Of a stretch of 64,000 bases of DNA, positions 1 through 8,172 are shown piece by piece; position 1 is the stretch's first letter; each line of letters begins with the position of its first letter. Under the pieces are notes generated by a model. The model ran no database searches. It was given only the letters and a program-made list of their open reading frames with translations, and was not told the origin of the DNA. Made by a program: the position numbers and the translations under genes. Origin of the DNA: Bog-473 sp963763575 (GTDB taxonomy: Bacteria > Actinomycetota > Acidimicrobiia > Acidimicrobiales > RAAP-2); assembly GCA_963763575.1 (NCBI GenBank), contig CAVXPD010000004.1:496001-560000 (forward strand). Reading direction: 5' to 3'.

Positions 1-62
1 CGCCGGATCACGGGACCCTGTGCGCGCGTCACGACACGGCAGTTGGCATCGTCACCGCGCCG

Positions 63-272
63 TCAGGCGCGGCCTTTGCGCTCCCGCAGCGTGATGGCCC
101 GGCGCGGGCAGTCGCGGGCAGCCCGGCGGGCGACCTCGACCAGGTCGGCGGGCAATGGCGCGTCGTCGACGATGGGATAGCCCCATTCGTCGAGCGTGAT
201 CGCCTCGGGCAAAAGTTCCGCGCAGTAGCCGTATGCGTCACAGGCCACCGGATCGATCACGATGCGAATCAT
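63..272 (-). CDS. Small ferredoxin, probably [3Fe-4S] type
   Basis: A 69-residue soluble electron carrier. Cys11 and Cys17 lie in a CDAYGYC motif and Cys55 precedes Pro. This C-x5-C...C-P spacing is typical of three-cysteine single-cluster ferredoxins rather than the four-cysteine 4Fe-4S type. The ATG at 272 overlaps the stop of the upstream NuoF-like gene by 4 nt, so the two are translationally coupled. It is the last gene of the ApbE/ferric-reductase operon, and I infer that it passes electrons to or from the NuoF-like flavoprotein. Longer in-frame extensions upstream are Arg-rich and look non-coding. Confidence 0.85.
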   Translation of the reverse strand: MIRIVIDPVACDAYGYCAELLPEAITLDEWGYPIVDDAPLPADLVEVARRAARDCPRRAITLRERKGRA

Positions 273-1561
273 GCTGCCGACGCCTCCACCCCTGGCGCGG
301 GGAAGCGCAGCTGGGTCGTACGGTTCCAGTGCGCGCATGGCACCCCCCGTGCGTGCGTGCGCACGTCGTCGGCGAACACGGTGAGAGCGCTCCGGACGAG
401 GTTCGTTGCGCCGTCGGGATGCCGGCACGCGCCGCGCCCGTCGACCTGGCCGACCCGGCGGTCGAGTCTCGCCAGGAGCGCAGGGTCGGTGTCTCCGCGC
501 GCCAGCCGGCCCAGGTCGCCGGCGATGGCCGGCAGACCGTAGACGCACGGTCCGCACTGGCCGGCGCTCTGGCCAGCCAGGTAGTGCGTGACGCGTGCGG
601 ACTCGGCGAGCCCGCACGCCGCGGGGCCGAGTACGACGACGGTCCCCACGCCCGCGGTCGCCCCGATGGCGCGCAGCGACAGAGACGAGTACGGCGTCGC
701 GAAGTGGGCGGGGCCGACCCAGGCGCCGCCGTAGCCGCCGACGAGCAGGGCCTGGGGTGAGCCGACTGGCGTGGCGCGGTTGGCGATGTCGATGAGAGCC
801 GTCCCGCGGTCAACCTCGACGACGCCCGGATGCTCGACCGCGCCGGAGATCGTGACGAGACAGGTCCCCGGATCCTCGACCGGACCGTGGGCGCGGAAGG
901 CGTCGGACCCCGTGCGGGCGATCATCGCCACGTGCGCCAGCGTCTCGGCGTTGTGCACCAGCGCGGTGTCGCGTCCGACGCGGAGCGCGGTGCCCTTGTC
1001 CGGCCGGAAGGACGGCAGGGCACGGCCCGAGTCGAGCCACTGGGCCAGCGCGGACTCCTCGCCGGCGACGTAGCGGTCGGGCGGGCGCACGAGGCACTCG
1101 GGGACCGGCGAATGACTGGTCCCGAACCGTTCCGTCATCGCGACGGACACCGCAGCGGCCGCATGGTCACGCCCCTCGGGCACGCAGACGGCGATGCGCC
1201 GCGCGCCGCACGCCGCGGCCATGAGCTGTGCGCCATCCAGGACGAGGTGGGGAGACCGGATGAGCAGCAGCTTGTCCTTGTCGCTCGCCGGCTCACCCTC
1301 CATGGCGTTGACGACGACGGTGCCGCCTCGCCGGGCAGCGTGGGCCACCGCGAGCTTGATCGCGGCGGGGAACCCCGCCCCACCACGACCGGCCAGTCCT
1401 GAAGCCTCGAGCATGGACACGAAGGCCTCGCGCCAGCCTCGGGCCCGGGCGGAGGGGAGGGGGACGGGTCCAAGGGTCTCGACATGAGCGGCCAGGTCCG
1501 TCGGGTGGCCGAGGACCCGGTAACGGCCGGTGGTAGCCAAGGCCTCGCTCGCGCTAGACAC
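269..1561 (-). CDS. NuoF-like NAD(P)H/FMN/Fe-S flavoprotein (SLBB family)
   Basis: 430 residues, GTG start, overlapping the upstream cytochrome gene by 8 nt. The FMN/NADH fold of the complex I 51-kDa subunit is visible: GRGGAGFP at 58-65, EGEP at 88-91 and GEES at 167-170, followed by an SLBB-like region. Near the C-terminus the Fe-S site reads SAGQCGPC (Cys336, Cys339) plus Cys379. The first cysteine of the usual SCGxCxxC motif is Ala333, so cluster ligation may differ. No other complex I subunits are present. Together with the neighbouring ferredoxin and membrane cytochrome, it probably feeds electrons from a pyridine nucleotide into a membrane flavin chain. Confidence 0.82.
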   Translation of the reverse strand: MSSASEALATTGRYRVLGHPTDLAAHVETLGPVPLPSARARGWREAFVSMLEASGLAGRGGAGFPAAIKLAVAHAARRGGTVVVNAMEGEPASDKDKLLLIRSPHLVLDGAQLMAAACGARRIAVCVPEGRDHAAAAVSVAMTERFGTSHSPVPECLVRPPDRYVAGEESALAQWLDSGRALPSFRPDKGTALRVGRDTALVHNAETLAHVAMIARTGSDAFRAHGPVEDPGTCLVTISGAVEHPGVVEVDRGTALIDIANRATPVGSPQALLVGGYGGAWVGPAHFATPYSSLSLRAIGATAGVGTVVVLGPAACGLAESARVTHYLAGQSAGQCGPCVYGLPAIAGDLGRLARGDTDPALLARLDRRVGQVDGRGACRHPDGATNLVRSALTVFADDVRTHARGVPCAHWNRTTQLRFPAPGVEASAA

Positions 1562-2180
1562 GACGCGACCCCGCTCGGTCCCGCGTCGGCGTCAGCTCCA
1601 GGTGCTTCGGCGGGACCTCGGCGAGGGATGAATGCGTACTGCGGGCCTCCCATTGGCGGGCCGCGGCGCGCAGCCGCCAGGCCAGGGCGATGCCGACAGC
1701 GAGCCCGCACGCCACCCCGAGTGCGATCACCCAGCCCTCGCGCGAGTCCGTGCCCATCCCAAAGGTGTGTGCCATGGCGATCGGCCAGGTGAGGTAGGCG
1801 AGCCAGTGCACGGCCCGCCAGGTGCCCGGACGCATCCGGCTGCGCAACAGGCTGGTGACGAACACGGCAACCATCAAGTCGAGCGCGACGGCACCGACGC
1901 CGACCCAGAAGCCCGAGTACTGAGAGGTGAACGGGATGACGACGGAAGCCCAGCCGATGTTCACGTAGGTGTCCAGCACGCTGGTCAGCACGTGGATGCC
2001 GAGGAAGACGACCGCGAGAATGGAGATGCGGCGGTGCATCTCCTGCTGCGCGAAGCCGGGCCAGTTGCGGGCGCGGGCCCGCGTGGACGTGGTGAGCCCC
2101 AGCACCATGGTGACCGTCAGGAGGACAAGCGCCACCAAGCCGCTGGCGCGGGTGGCGTACCAGAGCGCGGTCGAGTTCAT
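1554..2180 (-). CDS. Ferric-reductase-like transmembrane cytochrome b
   Basis: 208 residues with about five to six hydrophobic helices. His49/His63 and His125/His138 form two pairs spaced 13-14 residues apart on separate helices, as in the bis-histidyl heme sites of the ferric reductase-like transmembrane domain. There is no attached FAD/NAD domain. The start chosen is ATG 2180, which overlaps the stop of the ApbE gene by 4 nt; a longer in-frame start at 2201 is possible. In the operon it is the likely transmembrane electron conduit between the cytoplasmic NuoF-like/ferredoxin pair and an extracytoplasmic flavoprotein modified by ApbE. Confidence 0.83.
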   Translation of the reverse strand: MNSTALWYATRASGLVALVLLTVTMVLGLTTSTRARARNWPGFAQQEMHRRISILAVVFLGIHVLTSVLDTYVNIGWASVVIPFTSQYSGFWVGVGAVALDLMVAVFVTSLLRSRMRPGTWRAVHWLAYLTWPIAMAHTFGMGTDSREGWVIALGVACGLAVGIALAWRLRAAARQWEARSTHSSLAEVPPKHLELTPTRDRAGSRRV

Positions 2181-3127
2181 GGTGCGGGCTCCAATGGCCA
2201 CCCGTTCACCGAGAAGACCTCTCCGTCGGAACGAACGAGCCGCACTGATTGCTCGAATCCGGCGAGCCGGCCCAGAGCCTGTTCACCCCACACGATGGCG
2301 GCGGTGGTGACGAGGTTGGCCTCCACGCAGCTGCGCCCGGTGGCGGACACCAGGACCCAATACGGCTCGGCGCAGTCGCCGGTCGCGGGATCGAGGATGT
2401 GGTGGACCGTCCGCTCCCCCGCCTTCCAAGTCCTCACGGCGGTGGCGGAGCTGGCGAGTCCCCCGTGCGTGATGACGACCACCTGCTCGATCTCGCCTGC
2501 GGGCGCCGACGACTCCCGGGCGATGCCGACGGCCCAGCCGCCTCCCGGTGGCACGCCGGCCACGGCGACGTCGCCGCCCAGGCTCACCAGCACCCCGCTG
2601 CCCACCCCCTGGGCGATGCGGACGGCGGCTCGGTCCGCGGCCAACGCCTTGGCCGTAGAGCCGAGGTCGAGGCGGACACCCCGCGGGATACGGACCGTCC
2701 GCTTCGCCGGATTGAGCTGGACGTGCAGGTAACCGGCCACCGACCCGAGCGCGTCCGGCGGCGATGGAGGCCGGGCGAGCACCTCGTCGAGGTCCGCGTC
2801 GTACCCGAGAGCCTCGATGGCGTTGCCGACGGTGGGGTCGACCGCGCCGCTCGTCTGCTGGGCCGCGTCGACGGCCACCTGAAGGGCTTCGAAAAGGAGC
2901 TCGCTCACCGCCACAGTGCTCCCGGCCCGGGCGTGCAAGGCCTGGAGCTCGGAGTCATCACGGAACCGACTGCAGGCGAGGTCGATCGCCTCAAGCTCGG
3001 AGGAGAGCATGCGTTCGGCGGCGTCGGCCGCGGCGCGGTCCTGCACCACGACCGTGGCGGTGGTCCCGATGGCCCGGAAGGACCGGGTGGTCAGTCTCTG
3101 CCCGCTCCCCCCGGTGGCGCCGCTCAC
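2177..3127 (-). CDS. apbE: ApbE family FAD:protein FMN transferase
   Basis: 316 residues with a GTG start. Family motifs appear in order: SRFRDDSEL, GAVDPTVG, LDLGSTAKALA, VSLGGDVAVAG, SSATAVRTW and HHILDPATG. ApbE transfers FMN from FAD to a Thr/Ser of partner flavoproteins outside the membrane. No lipobox or clear signal peptide is visible, so export is uncertain. Its stop overlaps the start of the cytochrome gene and its start overlaps the stop of the secreted Ser/Gly-rich gene, each by 4 nt. This makes those proteins its likely functional partners. Length is normal for the family. Confidence 0.93.
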   Translation of the reverse strand: MSGATGGSGQRLTTRSFRAIGTTATVVVQDRAAADAAERMLSSELEAIDLACSRFRDDSELQALHARAGSTVAVSELLFEALQVAVDAAQQTSGAVDPTVGNAIEALGYDADLDEVLARPPSPPDALGSVAGYLHVQLNPAKRTVRIPRGVRLDLGSTAKALAADRAAVRIAQGVGSGVLVSLGGDVAVAGVPPGGGWAVGIARESSAPAGEIEQVVVITHGGLASSATAVRTWKAGERTVHHILDPATGDCAEPYWVLVSATGRSCVEANLVTTAAIVWGEQALGRLAGFEQSVRLVRSDGEVFSVNGWPLEPAP

Positions 3128-3489
3128 GATGAGGTACCGCCCGACGTCACGGTGGGCGCCGAGGAGCTGGAGGAAGGTGCGAAGCTGCCGGTGCTGCCGG
3201 AGTTGCCGGTGTTGCCGGTGTTATCCGAGTTGCTCGTGGAGCCCGAGTTGCCCGAGGTGCCGCTCGACGAGGATCCACCCTTCGTCGTGCCGGTGCCAGC
3301 CGTCGAACCCGACCCGGTCGACGTTCCCTTGCGCCCGGCAGTCGCGCCGGGATGTTCGTGGGACACGACGATGCCGATGGCCACGGTCGCTGCGGCGGCA
3401 GCAAGGACGGCGCCACGGGTCAGGTGCCGGACCCGGGCCTGGACGCTCTCTCGGCCGCCTGGTGTGGTCGGTTGGCTACGGGGTGACAT
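3124..3489 (-). CDS. Secreted Ser/Thr/Gly/Asn-rich protein, first gene of ApbE operon
   Basis: 121 residues. A positively charged N-terminus and one hydrophobic helix (about 27-42) are followed by roughly 75 residues of low-complexity Ser/Gly/Thr/Asn repeats ending in TVTSGGTSS. This is the architecture of the N-terminal anchor and linker of actinobacterial FMN-binding proteins, but no FMN_bind domain follows. The SGGT tail resembles the SGAT flavinylation motif, so this could be a minimal ApbE substrate. That is inference. The ATG at 3489 is used; one 12 codons upstream (3525) is an alternative. Its stop overlaps the apbE start by 4 nt. Confidence 0.7.
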   Translation of the reverse strand: MSPRSQPTTPGGRESVQARVRHLTRGAVLAAAAATVAIGIVVSHEHPGATAGRKGTSTGSGSTAGTGTTKGGSSSSGTSGNSGSTSNSDNTGNTGNSGSTGSFAPSSSSSAPTVTSGGTSS

Positions 3490-3687
3490 GAGTCGCAAGA
3501 AACCTCTGCTTCGGGACGCCCCCATCGCAGCACGCCCGACTCGACAGCATCGCAGAACCCGCTGTGGGCCTCCTGTGACATTGTGCCCCGGGCCACTCTC
3601 TCGGAGTCGTCGAGCGCCGCTACGATCACCGGCGCCGGTCAGACCGCGGAGCGGACGAGGGGAGCTGGTGTCCCAGGAGGGGAGCTG

Positions 3688-4659
3688 ATGTCCCAGGTCA
3701 ACACGGTGCGCGGGCCGGTCGACGGTGAGCAGCTCGGCCGCACCCTCATGCACGAGCACATCTTCATCCTGAGCCCGGAGATCGAGAAGACGCCCGAGGA
3801 GTGGGACGAGTCCGCGCAGCAGGCCCGCGCCGTCGCCAAGCTGCGCGAGCTGAAGGAACGCGGGATCGACACGCTGGTCGACCTGACGGTGATCGGGCTC
3901 GGTCGCTACATCCCCCGGGTTGCGGCGATCGCCGAGCAGGTGCCGGCGATCAACGTCGTCGTGGCCACCGGCGTCTACACGTACAACGACGTCCCGATGT
4001 ACTTCCACTTCCGCGGTCCGGGCACGATCCTGGGCGGGCCCGAGCCCATGGTGGACGTCTTCGTGCGGGAGATCACCGAAGGAATCGGCGAGACGCGGGT
4101 CCGCGCTGCCATCTTGAAGTGCGCGTCGGACCGACCGGGCATCACGCCGGGCGTCGAGCGCGTCCTGCGGGCCGTGGCTCGGGCACACCGGGACACGGGA
4201 GTGCCGATCACCACGCACACGCCCACCCCGCCCGAACCCTGGGGCCTCGAACAACAGCGGATCTTCAGCGACGAGGGCGTCGACCTCCGGCGCGTCGTCA
4301 TCGGGCACAGCGGCGGGACCGTGAACACGGACTACCACCTGAGCCTCATCGACAATGGCTCGTACCTCGGATTCGACCACTTCGGCGTCCCCGGCATCAC
4401 GCTCGAGGAGCGAGTCGACGCCGTGGCCCGGCTCTGCGAGCGCGGGTACGCCGGGCGGATCGTCCTCTCACACGACGCGATGTGCTTCGTCGACTGGTTC
4501 CCGCGCTCGATGATTGACGCGTCAAAGGACTGGCACTGGACCTACATCTCGGACACCGTGCTCCCGGCCATGCGGGTTCGCGGGATCAGCGACGCGGACA
4601 TCACGACCATGCTGGTCGACAACCCCCGCGCCATCCTCGAGGGCGGCGCTCCGTACTGA
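3688..4659 (+). CDS. Phosphotriesterase-family metal-dependent hydrolase
   Basis: 323 residues of an amidohydrolase-superfamily TIM barrel. The full binuclear metal set of the phosphotriesterase/lactonase family is present: His22 and His24 (HEH), the carbamylated Lys144, His177, His207 and Asp263. Start ATG 3688 has an AGGAGGGG ribosome site at 3675-3682. Members hydrolyse phosphotriesters or, more often in bacteria, lactones and esters. Directly downstream are an acyl-CoA ligase and an enoyl-CoA hydratase, so I infer that it opens a lactone or ester whose acid is then CoA-activated and beta-oxidised. Substrate unknown. Confidence 0.9.
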   Translation: MSQVNTVRGPVDGEQLGRTLMHEHIFILSPEIEKTPEEWDESAQQARAVAKLRELKERGIDTLVDLTVIGLGRYIPRVAAIAEQVPAINVVVATGVYTYNDVPMYFHFRGPGTILGGPEPMVDVFVREITEGIGETRVRAAILKCASDRPGITPGVERVLRAVARAHRDTGVPITTHTPTPPEPWGLEQQRIFSDEGVDLRRVVIGHSGGTVNTDYHLSLIDNGSYLGFDHFGVPGITLEERVDAVARLCERGYAGRIVLSHDAMCFVDWFPRSMIDASKDWHWTYISDTVLPAMRVRGISDADITTMLVDNPRAILEGGAPY

Positions 4660-4681
4660 TGCCGAGGCGGCCACCGTTGGC

Positions 4682-6166
4682 ATGACGCTGCTCCAGCCCC
4701 AGTTGCTGCGCGAGCTCGCGTCGAGATTCGGCGACGGCGTGGCCTGGCGGAACTTGGCCGACGGCTCCGAGATGACTCTGGGCGAGTGGCACCGTCGCTC
4801 GAACCGGTTGGCCCGCGGCCTCCTGGAGCGCGGCCTCGCCAGAGGCGACCGGGTCGGCCTGTTCATCGGGAACGACGAGCCGCGGGAGTGGCTGGTGGCA
4901 TACATGGCGATCCACAAGGCTGGCGCGGTCGCCGTCCCCCTGTTGGCGCGGCTCGGACCGGCCGAGCTCGCACGGATCCTCGGCCACGCCGGCGTCGCCA
5001 TCGCGCTCTGCGGCCAGGTCCCCAACGCCGTGCGGGACGTCGTGCCGACCATGGTCTCCACCGCAGAGACCGGCTGGTCCGAGGTCTTCTCGTCCGACGA
5101 CACCGATCCCCCGGTGTCCGTCGCCGCCGATGACGTCGCCGACATCATGTACACGTCGGGAACGACGGGCGAGCCTAAGGGTGTCGTCGTGCGGCACGGC
5201 GGGCTCTCGAGCATCGACCGGGTGCCCTCAGCCTGGCTCGGTCTCGGCTTCTTGTCCTCGTCGCCGTTCGCCACGACGAGCGGGTCGCTCCTCGTGTGCG
5301 GCCCGTTGCGTGGAGGGCTGAGCGGGTGGTTCCTTCCCCGCTTCGACCCCGACGACTGGATCGCCGTGGTCCAACGTGAGCGGCCCGTCGCGGCGTTCCT
5401 CGTTCCCGCCATGGTCGAGCTGATCGTGAACCGCCCACGGTTCGCGATGGCGGATCTCTCCAGCTTGGTCGTGGTGAACATCGGGAGCGCTCCCATCGCC
5501 GCCGCGACGCTGCGGCGCTTCGGAGCCGGGCTCGGTGGCGCCGAGGTGCTCTGCGGCTACGGGATGACCGAGTTCGGCGCTGTCACCGCGACGCCGATGG
5601 GCGATCGCGGCGAGCACCTCGGGTCCGTCGGACTGCCTCTACCGGGCGTCGAGGTGCGAGTCGTCGGACGTGACGGCCGGGCGCTGCCAACGAACGCCGT
5701 GGGGCAGGTGGCGATCCGCGGCGACCGCGGGCCGCGGGCGTATCTGGCCGACGACGACGGCACGCGGCGCACGTGGGTCGACGGATGGCTCCAGAGCGGG
5801 GACCTGGGTCGCCTCGACGAAGACGGCCACCTCTGGATCGTTGGCCGCCAGAAGGAGATCGTCATCCGTGGCGGCCACAACATCGCACCTGGAGAGGTCG
5901 AGGCCGCACTCTTCGACCACCCGGCGGTAGCGGAAGCGGCGGTCGCCGGCGTCCCCCACCCGGTGCTCGGCGAAGACGTCGCGGCCTGGGTCGTCCTCCG
6001 CGAACATATCGACCGGGGCGAGCTCAGGACGTTCCTGTTGGAACGCTTGGCCGATTACAAGGTCCCCCGCAGCATTACGGTGGTCGACGCGCTGCCGCGC
6101 AACGAGAGCGGCAAGGTGCTCAAGTCCCACCTCGTCCGCGGAGCCGAACCGAGGAGCGCATCGTGA
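4682..6166 (+). CDS. AMP-dependent acyl-CoA synthetase/ligase
   Basis: 494 residues, adenylate-forming ANL superfamily. The P-loop YTSGTTGEPKG lies at about 157-167, followed by GYGMTE, the GDLGRLDEDGHL hinge region, GRQKEIVIRGG, and NESGKVLKSHL near the C-terminus, which carries the catalytic lysine. It activates a carboxylic acid as acyl-AMP and then acyl-CoA. It starts 22 nt after the phosphotriesterase-like gene, and its stop overlaps the GTG start of the enoyl-CoA hydratase gene, so these three form one transcription unit. ATG 4682 is chosen because similarity to the family begins there. Confidence 0.92.
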   Translation: MTLLQPQLLRELASRFGDGVAWRNLADGSEMTLGEWHRRSNRLARGLLERGLARGDRVGLFIGNDEPREWLVAYMAIHKAGAVAVPLLARLGPAELARILGHAGVAIALCGQVPNAVRDVVPTMVSTAETGWSEVFSSDDTDPPVSVAADDVADIMYTSGTTGEPKGVVVRHGGLSSIDRVPSAWLGLGFLSSSPFATTSGSLLVCGPLRGGLSGWFLPRFDPDDWIAVVQRERPVAAFLVPAMVELIVNRPRFAMADLSSLVVVNIGSAPIAAATLRRFGAGLGGAEVLCGYGMTEFGAVTATPMGDRGEHLGSVGLPLPGVEVRVVGRDGRALPTNAVGQVAIRGDRGPRAYLADDDGTRRTWVDGWLQSGDLGRLDEDGHLWIVGRQKEIVIRGGHNIAPGEVEAALFDHPAVAEAAVAGVPHPVLGEDVAAWVVLREHIDRGELRTFLLERLADYKVPRSITVVDALPRNESGKVLKSHLVRGAEPRSAS

Positions 6167-7023
6167 CACCGAGCTTCACCACGCTGAGGTACGAGGAGAT
6201 CGGACGCGTGCGCCGGGTCACGCTCGACCGCCCGGACCATCACAACCCGCTGACGCCCCGCTGCATCCGCGAAATCCTGGGCGCGATCGATGAAGCCCAG
6301 GCCGATCGTGAGGCGAGGGTCGTCGTCATCCGGAGTACCGGGCGGTCCTTCTCCTCGGGGTATGGCTTCATCGCGGAGGACTCCGACCCGGGAGACTTCC
6401 CGATGCACGAGCCGCTTGAAGGCGACGTGTCGGCCATGCTTTCGCTGGCGAGCCAATGGAGCAGGGTCTGGGACTGCACCATCCCTGTCATCGCGCAGGT
6501 CCAGGGGAACTGCTTGGCCGGGGGCACGGACCTTGCATTGCACTGCGACCTGGTCCTCGCGGCAGAGGACGCCCGGATCGGATTCCCGCCGGTGCGGTCC
6601 ATGGGGGTGCCCCCGACCAACATGTGGCTGTACAACGTGGGCCCGCAGTGGACAAAGCGCCTCCTGTTCACGGGCGACACGCTGTCCGGGACCGAGGCCC
6701 GCGAGGCCGGCCTGGTCGTCGCGACCGCGCCGGCCAAACAGCTGGACGGCGTGGTTCTGGAGCTGGCGCAGCGCATCGTTCTGATCGGCCGTGACCTCCT
6801 GGTGGCGAACAAAAGGGTGGTCAACACCGGAATCGAGCTGATGGGCCGCACCCAGCTGCAACGCTTCGCCGCGCTCAACGACGCCATCGGCCACCGGGCT
6901 CCCGAGGCGCTGGCATTCTCGGAGCGGATCGGCGAGGTGGGCCTGCGTGCCGCGGTCAAGGAGCGGGACGCCGCCTTCGAACGGCCCGCGGGTGGGGCCG
7001 GCCGATCCCATTCGGCCTCTTGA
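6163..7023 (+). CDS. Enoyl-CoA hydratase/isomerase (crotonase) family protein
   Basis: 286 residues, GTG start overlapping the ligase stop (GTGA). The crotonase core is evident: the first oxyanion segment STGRSFSSGYG at about residue 58 and the second, NCLAGGTDLALHCDLVLAA, at about 117-135. The C-terminal helical domain is long. I cannot assign the catalytic glutamates with confidence, so hydratase, isomerase or hydrolase activity are all possible. It is the last gene of the hydrolase-ligase-crotonase unit, consistent with one step of beta-oxidation of the activated acid. Confidence 0.88.
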   Translation: MTPSFTTLRYEEIGRVRRVTLDRPDHHNPLTPRCIREILGAIDEAQADREARVVVIRSTGRSFSSGYGFIAEDSDPGDFPMHEPLEGDVSAMLSLASQWSRVWDCTIPVIAQVQGNCLAGGTDLALHCDLVLAAEDARIGFPPVRSMGVPPTNMWLYNVGPQWTKRLLFTGDTLSGTEAREAGLVVATAPAKQLDGVVLELAQRIVLIGRDLLVANKRVVNTGIELMGRTQLQRFAALNDAIGHRAPEALAFSERIGEVGLRAAVKERDAAFERPAGGAGRSHSAS

Positions 7024-7050
7024 AGAGCGTGGCTCACCAACGTCGGTCGA

Positions 7051-7527
7051 TTAGACGTCGGTCAGCGGCGTCTCGGCGATGCCGAGTGCACGCAGCGTGC
7101 GCCCCAACCCGAGGAAGGCCGACAAGCAGACCGTGAGGTCGAAGATCTCCGGGTCGGTGAAGGCGGCACGCAGCCGCTGGACGAATGCGTCATCGATGCT
7201 CGTGTGGTCGACGGCGAACCGCTCGGCGTACTCGACGGCCAACGTCTCCTGGTCGCTGAACGCCCCGTCGTCCGAGCCGACGGCGCAGTAGAACTCCTCG
7301 TCGAGTCCCTGGGCCCGCACCTTGTCGGCGCGGAAGGACAGGCACACGGTGCAGTCGTTGAGTTGCGCGATGCGCATCCGCGCGGCCTCGCGCACGCGCA
7401 CGGGCAGGATGCTCTTGTTGTAGGCGGCGTCCACCAGCCGCGTGGCGGCATGGCCGAGCTCGGGCTGCAACGACCAGATCTGGACAGCGTCGCCCCCCTC
7501 ACCGGACGGGATGTCGAGTCGGGCCAC
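7051..7527 (-). CDS. AhpD-like/carboxymuconolactone decarboxylase family protein
   Basis: 158 residues, all-helical, GTG start. A C-x2-C pair (Cys59, Cys62) lies in the segment DCTVCLSFR, the redox site of AhpD-like alkylhydroperoxidases. Members reduce peroxides through a thiol pair; others in the fold decarboxylate lactones, but the CxxC favours the redox type. It is convergent with the enoyl-CoA hydratase gene (27-nt gap) and divergent from the YceI-like gene. It appears monocistronic. Confidence 0.85.
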   Translation of the reverse strand: MARLDIPSGEGGDAVQIWSLQPELGHAATRLVDAAYNKSILPVRVREAARMRIAQLNDCTVCLSFRADKVRAQGLDEEFYCAVGSDDGAFSDQETLAVEYAERFAVDHTSIDDAFVQRLRAAFTDPEIFDLTVCLSAFLGLGRTLRALGIAETPLTDV

Positions 7528-7607
7528 GACGTGACTTTATGCCAGTATGCGATTTCTACGTGCAATGAGGTTCCGGGGCGCTCAGCCGGCCCGGAGAACG
7601 GAGATCG

Positions 7608-8135
7608 ATGGGGCCCGTCCGCTACAGCTTCGACTCGATGCGCTCGTGCATCTGGGTGAGCGGACGGTCGAACCTGCACCCCATCAACACCGAGACTCGC
7701 GGGGTCACCGGGTGGTTCGAGGCTTCGACCCGGGCCGACGGGTCGCTCGATCTCGACCAGCCCTACTCCGGCCAGCTCCAGCTGGCCGTCTCGAAACTGA
7801 CTTCCGGCAACCAGCTCTACGACCACGAGTTGCGACGGCGCATCGACGCCAAGCGTTACCCGATCATCGAGGGCCGCGTGACGCGGCTCGCGGCCGACGG
7901 GTCGCATCCCGGCTACCTGGTCGCCGGGGACATCTCCTTCCACGGCAAGACACGAAGCTTCGAGCACCGGATGCACATCGAGCTCGGCGAGGAGCAGGCC
8001 TCCTTGACCGGGAAGTACGTCTTCGATATCCGCCAGTTCGGCATGAAGCCGCCCAGCATGCTCATGATCCGCGTCTACCCGGAGATCGAAGTGCGGGTTG
8101 AACTGTACGGAACCCGCAGCGCCGAGGCCCACTGA
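7608..8135 (+). CDS. YceI family lipid-binding-like protein
   Basis: 175 residues, ATG with GGAGATCG just upstream. The lipocalin-like YceI pattern is present: an N-terminal strand with VRYSFDSMRS, the VTGWFEAS strand, the LRRRIDAKRYPIIEGRV segment, and a C-terminal FGMKPPSMLMIRVYPEIEV strand pair. No signal peptide is visible, so it is probably cytoplasmic, unlike the periplasmic Escherichia coli protein. YceI proteins bind polyisoprenoids or amphipathic lipids. Divergent from the AhpD-like gene, with which it shares an 80-nt promoter region. Confidence 0.87.
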   Translation: MGPVRYSFDSMRSCIWVSGRSNLHPINTETRGVTGWFEASTRADGSLDLDQPYSGQLQLAVSKLTSGNQLYDHELRRRIDAKRYPIIEGRVTRLAADGSHPGYLVAGDISFHGKTRSFEHRMHIELGEEQASLTGKYVFDIRQFGMKPPSMLMIRVYPEIEVRVELYGTRSAEAH

Positions 8136-8172
8136 CTGTCATCGCCCCGCGATCCTCAGTATCCTCCGATGG

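Noticed and set aside
3124..4380. A 418-residue minus-strand protein containing the secreted Ser/Gly-rich gene
   Set aside because: The N-terminal part is antisense to the phosphotriesterase-family gene and has no protein-like features.
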